Origin: Dokdonella sp.
GTDB lineage: Bacteria; Pseudomonadota; Gammaproteobacteria; Xanthomonadales; Rhodanobacteraceae
Reading direction: 5' to 3'
Length of the DNA: 64,000 nucleotides
Assembly: GCA_019634795.1 (NCBI GenBank)
Contig: JAHCAR010000008.1
Location: forward strand, 1-64,000
How positions within the stretch are numbered: position 1 is the stretch's first letter; each line of letters opens with the position of its first letter. Positions 7,806 to 15,945 of the stretch are shown in pieces. The notes beneath the pieces were generated by a model. It saw nothing but the letters and a program-made list of their open reading frames with translations. It made no database searches and was not told where the DNA came from. The translations under genes and the position numbers were made by a program.

Positions 7806-9179
7806 ATGGCAACCAAAACCTTCCACCTGCCCGACCTCGGCGAAGGCCTGCCCGACGCGACCATCGTCGAGTGGTTCGTCAAGCCCGGCGACGTGGCCAC
7901 GCTCGACGAGCCGCTGGTCTCGATGGAAACCGCGAAGGCCGTCGTCGAGGTGCCATCGCCGTTTTCGGGCAAGGTCGTCAAGCAGCACGGCAAGGCCGGC
8001 GACGTGATCGAAACCGGCGCGGCGCTGATCGACATCGAACTCGATCCGAAACTGCCGCAGCGCGCCGACGCCGAATCGACCGGCCACCATCACGGCCCGC
8101 CGAAAGCGGCCAAGGCCAAGGCGGAACCGGAGCCGTCCGCGGCCAAAGCGGATTCATCCGGGGCAGCCAGCGCCGAAGGCGAGCGCGCCGACTCGGGCAC
8201 CGTGGTCGGGGCCATGGAAGCGGGCGACCGCGTGCATGCCGAACAGGCCTCGAGCGTGGGCGGCGTCAAGGCCGTGCCGGCAGTGCGCGCGCTGGCCAAG
8301 AAGCTCGGCGTCGACCTCGGCCGGGTCAAGCCGAGCGGCGCCGACGGCGTCGTCACGCTGAAGGATGTGAAGGCGGCCGCGGAATCGGGAACCGCCCGGA
8401 TCGGAACTTCACCCGCGCCTGCGCGACCCTCGCCTGGGCAATCCGCGCCGCAAGCCGCGCCCGCGCGCTCCGCAGGCGAACGCACGGCACTGTCCGCCTC
8501 AGGCAAGCCGATGCGCACAACGCCACCGACACAGACAGCGAGCGGACAACCGGAACAACTCAAGGGCGTGCGCCGCAACATGGCCCGGGTCATGGCCGCC
8601 GCGCATGCGCAGGTCGTGCCGACCACGCTCTGTGACGACGCCGACATCCACGCCTGGACGCCGGGCAACGACATCACCGTGCGCCTGATCCGCGCCCTCG
8701 TGCGCGCCTGCCAGGCCGTGCCGGCGCTGAATGCCTGGTTCGACGGCGAGAACCTGACCCGCACCCTGCATCCGCAGGTCGATATCGGCATCGCCGTCGA
8801 CACCGACGACGGCCTGTTCGTGCCGGCCCTGCGCAATGCCGACGTGCTCGACGCCAACGGCATCCGCCAGGCGATCAACCGCCTGCGCGACCAGGTCAGC
8901 AACCGCAGCATCCCGGCCGAAGAGCTCAAGGGCTATACGATTTCGCTGTCGAACTTCGGCATCTTCGCCGGGCGCTATGCGACACCGGTCGTGGTGCCGC
9001 CGACCGTGGCCATCGTCGCCGCCGGCAAGGGCCGCCACCAGATGACGCCGGTCATGGGCGGCTTCGAGTCGCACAGGGTCATTCCGCTGTCGCTGACCTT
9101 CGACCACCGCGCCGCGACCGGCGGCGAAGCGGCCCGTTTCCTGCGCGCCATGCTCGACGACCTGGCGCTGCCGAACTAG
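7806..9179 (+). CDS. pdhC: dihydrolipoamide acyltransferase (E2) of the 2-oxoacid dehydrogenase complex
   Basis: 457 aa, the core of the complex; it transfers the acyl group from E1 to coenzyme A. One lipoyl domain occupies residues 1-80 with the lipoylated lysine at about position 44 (METAKAVVEV). A Pro/Ala/Ser-rich linker follows, then a peripheral-subunit-binding domain at about 156-191 (AVPAVRALAKKLGVDLGRVK). A second linker leads to the catalytic domain from about 245. The active-site segment is DHRAATGGEAARF: the catalytic His is present, but the usual Asp of DHRxxDG is Thr. The fold and context leave little doubt of E2 identity; acetyl versus branched-chain specificity is open. No E3 gene follows in this operon. 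Confidence 0.93.
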   Translation: MATKTFHLPDLGEGLPDATIVEWFVKPGDVATLDEPLVSMETAKAVVEVPSPFSGKVVKQHGKAGDVIETGAALIDIELDPKLPQRADAESTGHHHGPPKAAKAKAEPEPSAAKADSSGAASAEGERADSGTVVGAMEAGDRVHAEQASSVGGVKAVPAVRALAKKLGVDLGRVKPSGADGVVTLKDVKAAAESGTARIGTSPAPARPSPGQSAPQAAPARSAGERTALSASGKPMRTTPPTQTASGQPEQLKGVRRNMARVMAAAHAQVVPTTLCDDADIHAWTPGNDITVRLIRALVRACQAVPALNAWFDGENLTRTLHPQVDIGIAVDTDDGLFVPALRNADVLDANGIRQAINRLRDQVSNRSIPAEELKGYTISLSNFGIFAGRYATPVVVPPTVAIVAAGKGRHQMTPVMGGFESHRVIPLSLTFDHRAATGGEAARFLRAMLDDLALPN

Positions 9180-9261
9180 CTTCGCGCTGCATCGCGCCGG
9201 TATGGCCGCGGCATTTGGCGGCCTGCGGGTGGGTCCGCGCGAATCGAAGCAAAGTCACTGG

Positions 9262-9281
9262 ATCCCTGCCTGCGCAGGGAT
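9262..9281. repeat. short intergenic palindrome
   Basis: ATCCCTGCCTGCGCAGGGAT has 8-bp perfect arms around four bases. It sits between the convergent ends of the E2 and ribB genes. It belongs to the widespread CTGGATCCC...GGGATGACGA type of proteobacterial intergenic repeat. It could help end transcription from either side, but no T-run follows. Confidence 0.6.
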
Positions 9282-9334
9282 GACGAGTCGAGGAGCCGTC
9301 GCTCGCTGGATCAGGTCCGCGGGCGAACGCTTGG

Positions 9335-10459
9335 TCAGGGATTTTTTCGGGAGTTCTGACGGCTCGTGCCGGCATCTTCGTAGCCGACGATCTCGAGGTC
9401 GAAGCCAGCCAGGCCGACCAGCTTGCGCGGGGTGCCGAGCACGCGCAGGTGGCGCACGCCGAGGTCGGCGAGGATCTGCGCGCCAATGCCGTTGCGGCGC
9501 CACTCGCGGGCCGGGTCGCCATCGCGGTTCGGCAGCGTTCCGGCCAGGCAGTCGAGCAGGGCTTCGGTCTCGCCCGCTTCGCTGAGCACGACGACCACGC
9601 CGCGATCCTCGTCGGCCACGCGCCGCAGGGCCGCGGTCACGGTCAGGCCGAGATCGTCACGGCGCAGGTGCAGCACGTCGGAGAGCGTGTTGCGCACATG
9701 CACGCGGGTCAGCACGGGCTCGCCATCGCCGACGTTGCCGCGAACCAGGGCGAAATGCAGCGCCTTCTGCAGCAGGTCGCGCCAGACCACGAGGCGGAAG
9801 GCGCCGAACTCGGTGTCGACTTCGACATCGCGCACGCGTTCGATCGTGTTTTCGGTCTGCAGGCGATGGCGGATCAGGTCGGCAATCGTGCCGATACGCA
9901 GTCCGTGCTTGCGCGCGAACGCCTCGAGAGCCGGTCGCCGCGCCATGCTGCCGTCCTCGTCCATGATCTCGACGATCACGCCGGCCGGCTCGAGGCCGGC
10001 CATGGTGGCGAGATCGCAGGCCGCCTCGGTGTGGCCGGCGCGCACGAGCACGCCGCCGGTCTGCGCGGCCAGCGGGAAGATGTGGCCGGGCTGGGCCAGG
10101 TGCTCGGGGCGCGCGTCCCTGGCCACGGCAGTGCGGATGGTGTGCGCGCGGTCGTAGGCGGAAATGCCCGTGGTCACGCCCTCGGCCGCCTCGATCGACA
10201 CCGTGAAGTTGGTGTGGTGCGACGAGGTGTTGTTGTGCACCATCGGCTTCAGGCCGAGCTGCCGGCAACGTGCCGCGGTCAGGGTCAGGCAGACCAGTCC
10301 GCGCGCCTCGCGGACCATGAAGTTGATGTCCTCGGGACGCACCTTTTCGGCCGCCATGACGAGGTCGCCCTCGTTTTCGCGGTCCTCGTCGTCAAGGATC
10401 ACGACCATGCGTCCGGCGCGGATGTCGTCGAGGATGTCGGGAATCGAATCGAAGCTCAT
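9335..10459 (-). CDS. ribB: 3,4-dihydroxy-2-butanone 4-phosphate synthase with degenerate GTP cyclohydrolase II-like domain
   Basis: 374 aa. The N-terminal half (about 1-200) is DHBP synthase, which makes the four-carbon riboflavin precursor from ribulose 5-phosphate: the acidic metal loop [30 protein letters not shown] and [14 protein letters not shown] are present. The C-terminal half has the GTP cyclohydrolase II fold by position, but the zinc cysteines are missing: the expected RVHSEC...RCDCG reads RVHVRN...RRDDLG. The C-terminal domain is therefore probably not a GTP cyclohydrolase, as in RibBX-type proteins, and a separate ribA is expected elsewhere. The start at 10459 gives [10 protein letters not shown]. 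It is the last gene of the glyA-nrdR-ribD-ribE series, separated from ribE by a palindromic repeat. Confidence 0.92.
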   Translation of the reverse strand: MSFDSIPDILDDIRAGRMVVILDDEDRENEGDLVMAAEKVRPEDINFMVREARGLVCLTLTAARCRQLGLKPMVHNNTSSHHTNFTVSIEAAEGVTTGISAYDRAHTIRTAVARDARPEHLAQPGHIFPLAAQTGGVLVRAGHTEAACDLATMAGLEPAGVIVEIMDEDGSMARRPALEAFARKHGLRIGTIADLIRHRLQTENTIERVRDVEVDTEFGAFRLVVWRDLLQKALHFALVRGNVGDGEPVLTRVHVRNTLSDVLHLRRDDLGLTVTAALRRVADEDRGVVVVLSEAGETEALLDCLAGTLPNRDGDPAREWRRNGIGAQILADLGVRHLRVLGTPRKLVGLAGFDLEIVGYEDAGTSRQNSRKNP

Positions 10460-10505
10460 GGCGGGTGTCTGTTGAAGGAAGAGGTGGTCCAATCGTGCAC
10501 CCACC

Positions 10506-10579
10506 GTAGGAGCGGCTTCAGCCGCGATGCTCTTTGGCTGGCATCCAAGCAAACGCATCGCGGCTGAAGCCGCTCCTAC
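10506..10579. repeat. isolated REP-like inverted repeat
   Basis: Two 25-base arms (10506-10530 and 10555-10579) are perfect reverse complements, starting GTAGGAGCGGCTTCAGCCGC. A 24-base spacer separates them. The element fills most of the gap between ribB and ribE and matches the arms of the tandem block at 1797-2235. It may form a stable mRNA hairpin and lower expression of ribB relative to ribE. Confidence 0.85.
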
Positions 10580-11190
10580 AGGGGTTGTGTCTGGGCATCG
10601 CGGAATTCGATCAGGCGTTCGGCGTAGCGTGCCATGCGGTCGACTTCGATGTTGACCGCATCGCCGACGCGGCGCTGGGAAAAGGTGGTCGCTTCCTGGG
10701 TATGCGGAATCAGGTTGACGCCGAAGCGCAGGCCCTCGACTTCGTTGACGGTCAGGCTGACGCCATCGATGCAGATCGAACCCTTGCCCGCGATGTAGCG
10801 CGCGAGCGTCGCCGGGACCTCGAAGGTCCAGCGCTGCGAACGCGCATCGGCCTGGATGTCGACGACCCGACCGAGGCCGTCGACATGGCCCGAGACGAGG
10901 TGGCCGCCGAGGCGGTCGCTCAGGCGCAGCGCCTTCTCGAGATTGACCGCCGCGCCAGGCTGGAGCGCGCCGAGCGTGGTCAGCTTGAGGGTCTCCAGCG
11001 AGACATCCGCGGAAAACCGGTCGGCGGTGATGTCGAGTGCGGTCAGGCAGACGCCGGCGACGGCAATGCTGTCGCCAGTGCTAACGTCATCGAGTCCGAG
11101 CGATCCAGCCTCGAAGACCATGCGCCGGTCGCCGCTGCGGACTTCGCTGGAGGCAAGATGGCCGATGGCCTGGATGATTCCGGTGAACAC
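10576..11190 (-). CDS. ribE: riboflavin synthase, alpha chain
   Basis: 204 aa. It dismutates two molecules of 6,7-dimethyl-8-ribityllumazine to riboflavin. Two tandem lumazine-binding beta-barrels are visible: MFTGIIQAIGHL at the start and GHLVSGHVDGLG opening the second repeat at about residue 95. The C-terminal amphipathic helix (VEVDRMARYAERL-like) used for trimer formation is present. The start codon is GTG, directly after the ribD stop, with GAGGAG inside the ribD end serving as ribosome site, so the two are translationally coupled. Length and motif content are normal. Confidence 0.96.
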   Translation of the reverse strand: MFTGIIQAIGHLASSEVRSGDRRMVFEAGSLGLDDVSTGDSIAVAGVCLTALDITADRFSADVSLETLKLTTLGALQPGAAVNLEKALRLSDRLGGHLVSGHVDGLGRVVDIQADARSQRWTFEVPATLARYIAGKGSICIDGVSLTVNEVEGLRFGVNLIPHTQEATTFSQRRVGDAVNIEVDRMARYAERLIEFRDAQTQPL

Positions 11191-12312
11191 TCAATTCTCC
11201 TCGGGACGCAGCAGCCAGCGGCTGTCCGGCCCCAGCACGCGCTGGTCGACGGTCTTCAGATTCCAGCGGCCCGCCATGTCGCTCAGCAACGGCAGCGCCA
11301 GCAACGGGTTGGCGCGATCGCCCAGCAGTACCGGCGCGATGTACAACAACAATTCGTCGACCAGGCCTTCGGCCAGCAATGCACCGCAGAGGGTCGGTCC
11401 GGCCTCGACCTGGACCTCGTTGACCTCGCGTCGCGCCAGCTCGCCAAGCACCGCCTTCAGATCGAGACGATCGTCAACCATTTCAACGCCCACGCGCTCG
11501 GCTGACCCGAAATCAAGGTCGACCGGCGCGCAATCGCGCGCATGCAGGAGCAGGGTCGGTGCGGATCCGTCCAGCACGTGGGCGCTGGCCGGCAGGCGCA
11601 GACGGCTGTCGAGAACCACGCGCAGCGGTGCGACCGGCCGGCGGTCCGCAGCCTCGTCTTCGGCGGAAACGGACAGGCGCACGGTCAGCCGCGGGTTGTC
11701 CGCGCGCACCGTGCCGAGCCCGGTCAGGATCACCGAACTGCGTGCACGCCAGCGCTGCACGTCGGCACGCGCCGCCTCGCCGGTGATCCATTTCGATTCG
11801 CCATTGGCCAGCGCGGTGCGCCCGTCCAGACTCATCGCGAGCTTGAGCCGGACCCAGGGCCGGCCGCGCCCGATGCGCGAGAAGAAACCGCGATTGAGCT
11901 CGGCGGCGAGCGGCTTCATCAAGCCGGTTTCGACCGCGATACCTGCCGCGCGCAGCCGTTCGATGCCGCGCCCGTCGACCTCGGTGAACGGATCCTCATG
12001 GGCGACCACGACGCGACCGATGCCGGCGGCGATGAGGGCATCCGCACAGGGCGGCGTGCGGCCGTGGTGGGCGCAGGGCTCGAGCGTCACATAGGCCGTC
12101 GCGCCGCGCGCCCTCGCCTCTGCTTCGGCCAGCGCGAACACTTCGGCATGCGGGCCGCCGGCGCGCATATGCCAGCCGCGACCGATGACGTCCTCGCCCT
12201 GCGCGATGACGCAACCGACACGCGGATTCGGCTGGGTCGTGAACAGGCCGCGTTCGGCGAGTCGCAGTGCGGCGGCCATGTGCGCGTGGTCGATCGCGCT
12301 GAAGTCGCTCAT
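11191..12312 (-). CDS. ribD: bifunctional diaminohydroxyphosphoribosylaminopyrimidine deaminase / uracil reductase
   Basis: 373 aa. It carries out two successive riboflavin steps, deamination of the pyrimidine and NADPH reduction of the ribosyl side chain. The N-terminal cytidine-deaminase-like domain has HAEVFALAEA and the zinc motif PCAHHGRTPPC. The C-terminal reductase domain (from about 150) begins RPWVRLKLAMSLDGRTA and has the TGLGTVRADNP loop. It abuts ribE and follows nrdR by 23 bp. Complete, with no odd substitutions noticed. Confidence 0.96.
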   Translation of the reverse strand: MSDFSAIDHAHMAAALRLAERGLFTTQPNPRVGCVIAQGEDVIGRGWHMRAGGPHAEVFALAEAEARARGATAYVTLEPCAHHGRTPPCADALIAAGIGRVVVAHEDPFTEVDGRGIERLRAAGIAVETGLMKPLAAELNRGFFSRIGRGRPWVRLKLAMSLDGRTALANGESKWITGEAARADVQRWRARSSVILTGLGTVRADNPRLTVRLSVSAEDEAADRRPVAPLRVVLDSRLRLPASAHVLDGSAPTLLLHARDCAPVDLDFGSAERVGVEMVDDRLDLKAVLGELARREVNEVQVEAGPTLCGALLAEGLVDELLLYIAPVLLGDRANPLLALPLLSDMAGRWNLKTVDQRVLGPDSRWLLRPEEN

Positions 12313-12335
12313 CGGATCACGGACACGTGCGGATT

Positions 12336-12854
12336 TCAGCCTTTGCCCTTGCGCGCCATCGAGCCGCCGAGCAGGGGCAACTGCATGCCTTCGAGGGCCG
12401 GCAGGTCGCGCTCGAGCTTTTCGATCTCCTCGCGGAAGGCCTGCACGTCCTCGAAGCTGCGATAGACGGAGGCGAAACGCACATAGGCCACCTGGTCGAG
12501 CTTCTTCAGCTCGCGCATGACGAACTCGCCGACCCGCAGCGAAGCCACCTCGCGCTCGCCGCTGCGGCGCAGGTCGTCGATGACGACGCGCACGGCGGCA
12601 TCGACCTCGTCGCTCGACACCGGCCGCTTCTGCAGCGCGCGATTGAAGCTGGTGCGCAGCTTGCGCTCGTCGAAGGCCTCGCGCCGGCCGTCCGACTTGA
12701 CCACCGCCGGCAGCTTCAGTTCAGCCGTCTCGAAGGTATTGAAACGCTCGCCGCAATGCTCGCACTCGCGCCGCCGCCGGATCGTCGCGCCATCATCGGA
12801 GACGCGCGAATCGATCACCCGGGTGTCTTCGTGCTGGCAGAACGGGCAGTGCAT
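12336..12854 (-). CDS. nrdR: transcriptional repressor of ribonucleotide reductase genes
   Basis: 172 aa. It represses ribonucleotide reductase operons in response to dATP/ATP. An N-terminal zinc ribbon ([17 protein letters not shown] ... CEHCGERF) is followed by an ATP-cone domain starting about residue 49 ([20 protein letters not shown]). Canonical NrdR is about 150-170 aa, so the length is normal. It lies between glyA and ribD, the usual gammaproteobacterial location. The 136-bp gap to the upstream glyA gene holds an inverted array of heptamers. Confidence 0.96.
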   Translation of the reverse strand: MHCPFCQHEDTRVIDSRVSDDGATIRRRRECEHCGERFNTFETAELKLPAVVKSDGRREAFDERKLRTSFNRALQKRPVSSDEVDAAVRVVIDDLRRSGEREVASLRVGEFVMRELKKLDQVAYVRFASVYRSFEDVQAFREEIEKLERDLPALEGMQLPLLGGSMARKGKG

Positions 12855-12864
12855 TTATGGGGCC

Positions 12865-12984
12865 GGGAATGGGGAATGGGGAATGGGGAATGGGTTGCAC
12901 GCAGGCCAGGCGAGGCCGGCCGCTAACGGCATGGATACCGGGAAGCGGCTTTTACCGATTCCCGATTCCCTATTCCCCATTCCC
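12865..12984. repeat. inverted array of GGGAATN heptamers
   Basis: Four tandem GGGAATG heptamers occupy 12865-12892. Four NATTCCC heptamers occupy 12957-12984 in inverted orientation. A 64-base GC-rich spacer with its own small dyads lies between. Transcribed RNA would fold into a long hairpin between the glyA and nrdR cistrons. The heptads differ only in the last base. Confidence 0.85.
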
Positions 12985-12990
12985 GCCCTA

Positions 12991-14244
12991 TCAGCCATAC
13001 ACCGGATACGCCTTGCACTGTGCGGTGACCTTGTCGCGCACGGCGCTGATGACGGTGTCGTCGTTGGGGGCGTCGAGAACGTCGGCGATCCAGCCGGCGA
13101 GGTCGGCACAGTCCTTTTCGCCGTAGCCGCGGGTGGTCACGGCCGGTGTGCCGATGCGCAGGCCCGAGGTCACGAAGGGTGAGCGCGGGTCGTTCGGCAC
13201 GGCGTTCTTGTTGACCGTGATATGGGCCTTGCCGAGCGCGGCTTCGGCATCCTTGCCGCTGGATTCGCGGCCGATCAGGTCGATCAGCATCAGGTGGTTC
13301 TCGGTGCCGCCCGAAACGATCTTGTAGCCTCGCGCCATCAGGGTCTTGGCCATGGCCTTGGCATTGGCCACGACCTGGGCCTGGTAGGCCTTGAATTCGG
13401 GCTGCAGGGCTTCGAGGAAGGCGACCGCCTTGGCCGCGATCACGTGCATCAGCGGGCCACCCTGGATGCCTGGAAAGACGATCGACTGCAGTTTTTTCTC
13501 GAGTTCCTCGCCGAGGCCTTTGGCGATGATGAAACCACCGCGCGGGCCGCGCAGGGTCTTGTGCGTGGTCGAGGCGACCACGTGCGCATGCGGCACTGGA
13601 GTCGGGTAGACACCGGCCGCGATCAGGCCGGCGACGTGGGCCATGTCGACGAAGAAGATCGCGCCGACCTTGTCGGCGATCGCGCGCATGCGCGCCCAGT
13701 CGACCACCTGCGAATAGGCGCTGAATCCGCCGACCAGCATCTTCGGCTTGTGCTCGACGGCGAGGCGCTCGACCTCGTCGTAGTCGATCAGGCCCTGTTC
13801 GTCGACACCGTACTGGACGGCGTTGAACAGCTTGCCCGAGATGTTCGGCTTGGCGCCGTGGGTCAGGTGGCCGCCGTGGGCCAGGCTCATGCCGAGGATC
13901 GTGTCGCCCGGCTTGAGCAGGGCCAGGTAAACGGCCTGGTTGGCCTGCGAGCCCGAATGCGGCTGTACGTTGGCGTAATCGGCGCCGAACAGCTGCTTGA
14001 GGCGGTCGATGGCGAGGCGCTCGGCGATGTCGACGTATTCGCAACCGCCGTAATAGCGCTTGCCAGGGTAGCCTTCGGCGTATTTGTTGGTCATCACCGA
14101 ACCCTGCGCTTCGAGCACGCGCGGGCTGGCGTAGTTCTCCGAAGCGATCAGTTCGACATGATCTTCCTGGCGGGTGGCTTCGGCCTGGATCGCTGCGGCC
14201 AGTTCAGGATCGAAACCCTCGATACGCAAACCCTTGGAAAACAT
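12991..14244 (-). CDS. glyA: serine hydroxymethyltransferase
   Basis: 417 aa, the usual bacterial length. It interconverts serine and glycine with tetrahydrofolate in the cytosol, using pyridoxal phosphate. The N-terminal [21 protein letters not shown], the [15 protein letters not shown] loop, [10 protein letters not shown], and the Schiff-base lysine segment [13 protein letters not shown] are intact. The start was set at 14244 (MFSKGL) because AAGGGT precedes it; a frame seven codons longer has a poorer ribosome site. It heads the glyA-nrdR-ribD-ribE-ribB series on the minus strand and lies 83 bp downstream of rimI. Confidence 0.97.
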   Translation of the reverse strand: MFSKGLRIEGFDPELAAAIQAEATRQEDHVELIASENYASPRVLEAQGSVMTNKYAEGYPGKRYYGGCEYVDIAERLAIDRLKQLFGADYANVQPHSGSQANQAVYLALLKPGDTILGMSLAHGGHLTHGAKPNISGKLFNAVQYGVDEQGLIDYDEVERLAVEHKPKMLVGGFSAYSQVVDWARMRAIADKVGAIFFVDMAHVAGLIAAGVYPTPVPHAHVVASTTHKTLRGPRGGFIIAKGLGEELEKKLQSIVFPGIQGGPLMHVIAAKAVAFLEALQPEFKAYQAQVVANAKAMAKTLMARGYKIVSGGTENHLMLIDLIGRESSGKDAEAALGKAHITVNKNAVPNDPRSPFVTSGLRIGTPAVTTRGYGEKDCADLAGWIADVLDAPNDDTVISAVRDKVTAQCKAYPVYG

Positions 14245-14327
14245 CGACAAACCCTTGGCGGCCATGGCGGGATGCGCATGTTACCGCGTTGCAGCACGGT
14301 TGTCGGAATCGGCGCCCCGGAACCTCG

Positions 14328-14834
14328 CTAGCGGCCCAGGGACGGCGGCCAGGTCTCATGTCCCGGCGCGAGGAGCTCCATGGCCATGACGATCGCATCC
14401 TCGCGGCCGCGCGGCCCCGGGTAGTAGTTCGGCCGCTTGCCGATCTCGTTGAAGCCGGCGCTGTCATAGAGGGCGATCGCGGCGGTGTTCGAGGGGCGGA
14501 CTTCGAGAAACACGCGCTCGGCGCGGTGCCAGCGGGCCAGATCGAGCATTCTCGACAGCACGCGGCGGCCGTGGCCTCGGCCCTGCTCGGCCGGGGCCAC
14601 GCAGAGGTTGAGGATATGTGCCTCGCCGCCGGCCACCGAGAGCACGCCGTAACCGATGATTTCCGCGGAACGTTCGAGAACCCAGCACTCGTAGCCCGCG
14701 GCCAGACAGTCGCGAAAGATGCCGAAGGTCCACGGGAACGGATACGCCGCCAGCTCGATCCGCGAGATCGCTTCGAGGTCTTCGCGTCGCATGGCGCGAA
14801 AACTCGAGATCGGTTCCTGCAGATTGGCAACCAC
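14328..14834 (-). CDS. rimI: [ribosomal protein bS18]-alanine N-acetyltransferase
   Basis: 168 aa, GNAT fold. It acetylates the N-terminal alanine of ribosomal protein S18. Typical RimI features are the start FRAMRREDLEAISRIELAAYPFPWTF, the acetyl-CoA loop VAPAEQGRGHGRRVL, and FLEVRPSNTAAIALYDSAGF plus the NYYPGPRGREDAIVM C-terminus. The start codon is GTG. It follows the HolD-like gene by 12 bases; in Escherichia coli holD and rimI are also adjacent, which supports both assignments. Confidence 0.93.
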   Translation of the reverse strand: MVANLQEPISSFRAMRREDLEAISRIELAAYPFPWTFGIFRDCLAAGYECWVLERSAEIIGYGVLSVAGGEAHILNLCVAPAEQGRGHGRRVLSRMLDLARWHRAERVFLEVRPSNTAAIALYDSAGFNEIGKRPNYYPGPRGREDAIVMAMELLAPGHETWPPSLGR

Positions 14835-14846
14835 GGCCGCGTGCGC

Positions 14847-15326
14847 TCAGTCCGATCGGGCAGCGCGTGCAAACTGCCGGGCGAGGCGCTTGATCTCGCC
14901 CCACAGAGCCTGCTTGGCGGCCGCGTCGCCCGCGAGCGTCGTCGCCGCTGCAGCGACCACCCAGGCGATTTCATTCTGGCGCTGGGCCGGCAGGGCCGCG
15001 CCAAGCTCGCGGGCCAGGCGCTCGCCGAGCACGATCAGGCCGCGCGCGCCGGCGATCGCCCCGACATCGGCATGGCTGGTCTGCACGGCCAGCCCGGTCA
15101 GCCGGCAGGCACGCTGGAGATCCGCCAGAAAACGTGGAGGCGCATCCTCGTGGCCGAGGATCAGGATGTCGGAGGCGGCGACCGGATCATGTCCCGTCGC
15201 GGTCTCTGGCAATGTCGGGGCAGGCGCAGTTGGATCACTGGCCGCTTGCCCGCCCGCAATCGCACGCGGCAGATAGACCTCGACGCCGATCTCGGCAAGC
15301 AGGCGCAGACCGTACTCATCGAGCAT
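14847..15326 (-). CDS. probable DNA polymerase III psi subunit (HolD-like)
   Basis: 159 aa, weakly conserved. The psi subunit links the clamp loader to chi and SSB. The beginning (DEYGLRLLAEIGVEVYLPRA) resembles the N-terminus of psi, the middle has SDILILGHEDAPP, and the end (AKQALWGEIKRLARQF) resembles the ALWQQI helix of the E. coli protein. The gene directly precedes rimI, as in E. coli, which is the strongest argument. A low-complexity Ala/Pro/Thr insert lies at about 28-50. Its start overlaps the end of the preceding lipoprotein gene by 11 bases. The assignment is an inference from short matches and synteny. Confidence 0.68.
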   Translation of the reverse strand: MLDEYGLRLLAEIGVEVYLPRAIAGGQAASDPTAPAPTLPETATGHDPVAASDILILGHEDAPPRFLADLQRACRLTGLAVQTSHADVGAIAGARGLIVLGERLARELGAALPAQRQNEIAWVVAAAATTLAGDAAAKQALWGEIKRLARQFARAARSD

Positions 15327-15945
15327 GCTCGAGTTCCTGGCTCTTGATCAGGTCGGCGTGGAACTCGACGAAGATCTGGTCGACCGCCGTGAACATCGCC
15401 TCAGTGGCCGAGATCAGGCGCTTGTCCGCAGTCGGCACGTCGGCGTGGTAGATCTCGTTGGTCAGCGGCGTGCCGTCGGGCCGGTCGGCACGCAGCCTCA
15501 GGACGACACTGGCGATATGTCCGCCCTCGGGTGTCGGTACGCGCTCGAAGCGCAGGATTTCCCCGCTGATACGTACCGCACCCTGGCTCGCGGCCAGCGC
15601 CTGGATCACCAGCGGCGCCATGTTGGCCTCGCGCAGTTCGATCTGCAGGCGGCGCTGCAACAGCCGTGTCGGCGGATCGGTCCAGAGCTGGTAGTGGAAC
15701 TGGCGCAACTCCTCGGCAGCGGGATCGAGTGCGTAGATCAGGGCGCGATCGGCATACAGGCCGTTGGCCTCGAACAGGCCGACCACGATCGGATCGACGA
15801 ACACGGGCTTCTCGCTGCGCGGAAGCTGCTGCGGCTTGCTCATGCGGAAGTAGGTGTGATCGGGCACGCCCGGCACGTTGCCGCAGCCGGCCAGCAACAG
15901 CGCGGCGAGCAGCATCAGCAGGGCCATCGGTCCGGCAGGTCTCAT
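15316..15945 (-). CDS. ABC-type transport auxiliary lipoprotein (PqiC-like)
   Basis: 209 aa. The signal peptide ends in the lipobox LLAGC (Cys about residue 21), so the protein is lipid-anchored, probably at the outer membrane. The rest fits the ABC-transport auxiliary family (PqiC/DUF330): EKPVFVDPIVVGLFEANGLY, then FHYQLWTDPPTRLLQRRL. Such lipoproteins partner MCE-domain proteins of lipid transporters. It overlaps the MCE gene by four bases (ATGA), so the two are coupled. It would form the outer part of the MlaEFD-type system encoded upstream. Confidence 0.88.
   Translation of the reverse strand: MRPAGPMALLMLLAALLLAGCGNVPGVPDHTYFRMSKPQQLPRSEKPVFVDPIVVGLFEANGLYADRALIYALDPAAEELRQFHYQLWTDPPTRLLQRRLQIELREANMAPLVIQALAASQGAVRISGEILRFERVPTPEGGHIASVVLRLRADRPDGTPLTNEIYHADVPTADKRLISATEAMFTAVDQIFVEFHADLIKSQELEHAR

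Noticed and set aside
10460-10575. FMN riboswitch ahead of ribB
   Set aside because: No RFN-type conserved segments (AGGGCGGGG...) were seen. The gap is filled by a REP-like inverted repeat.
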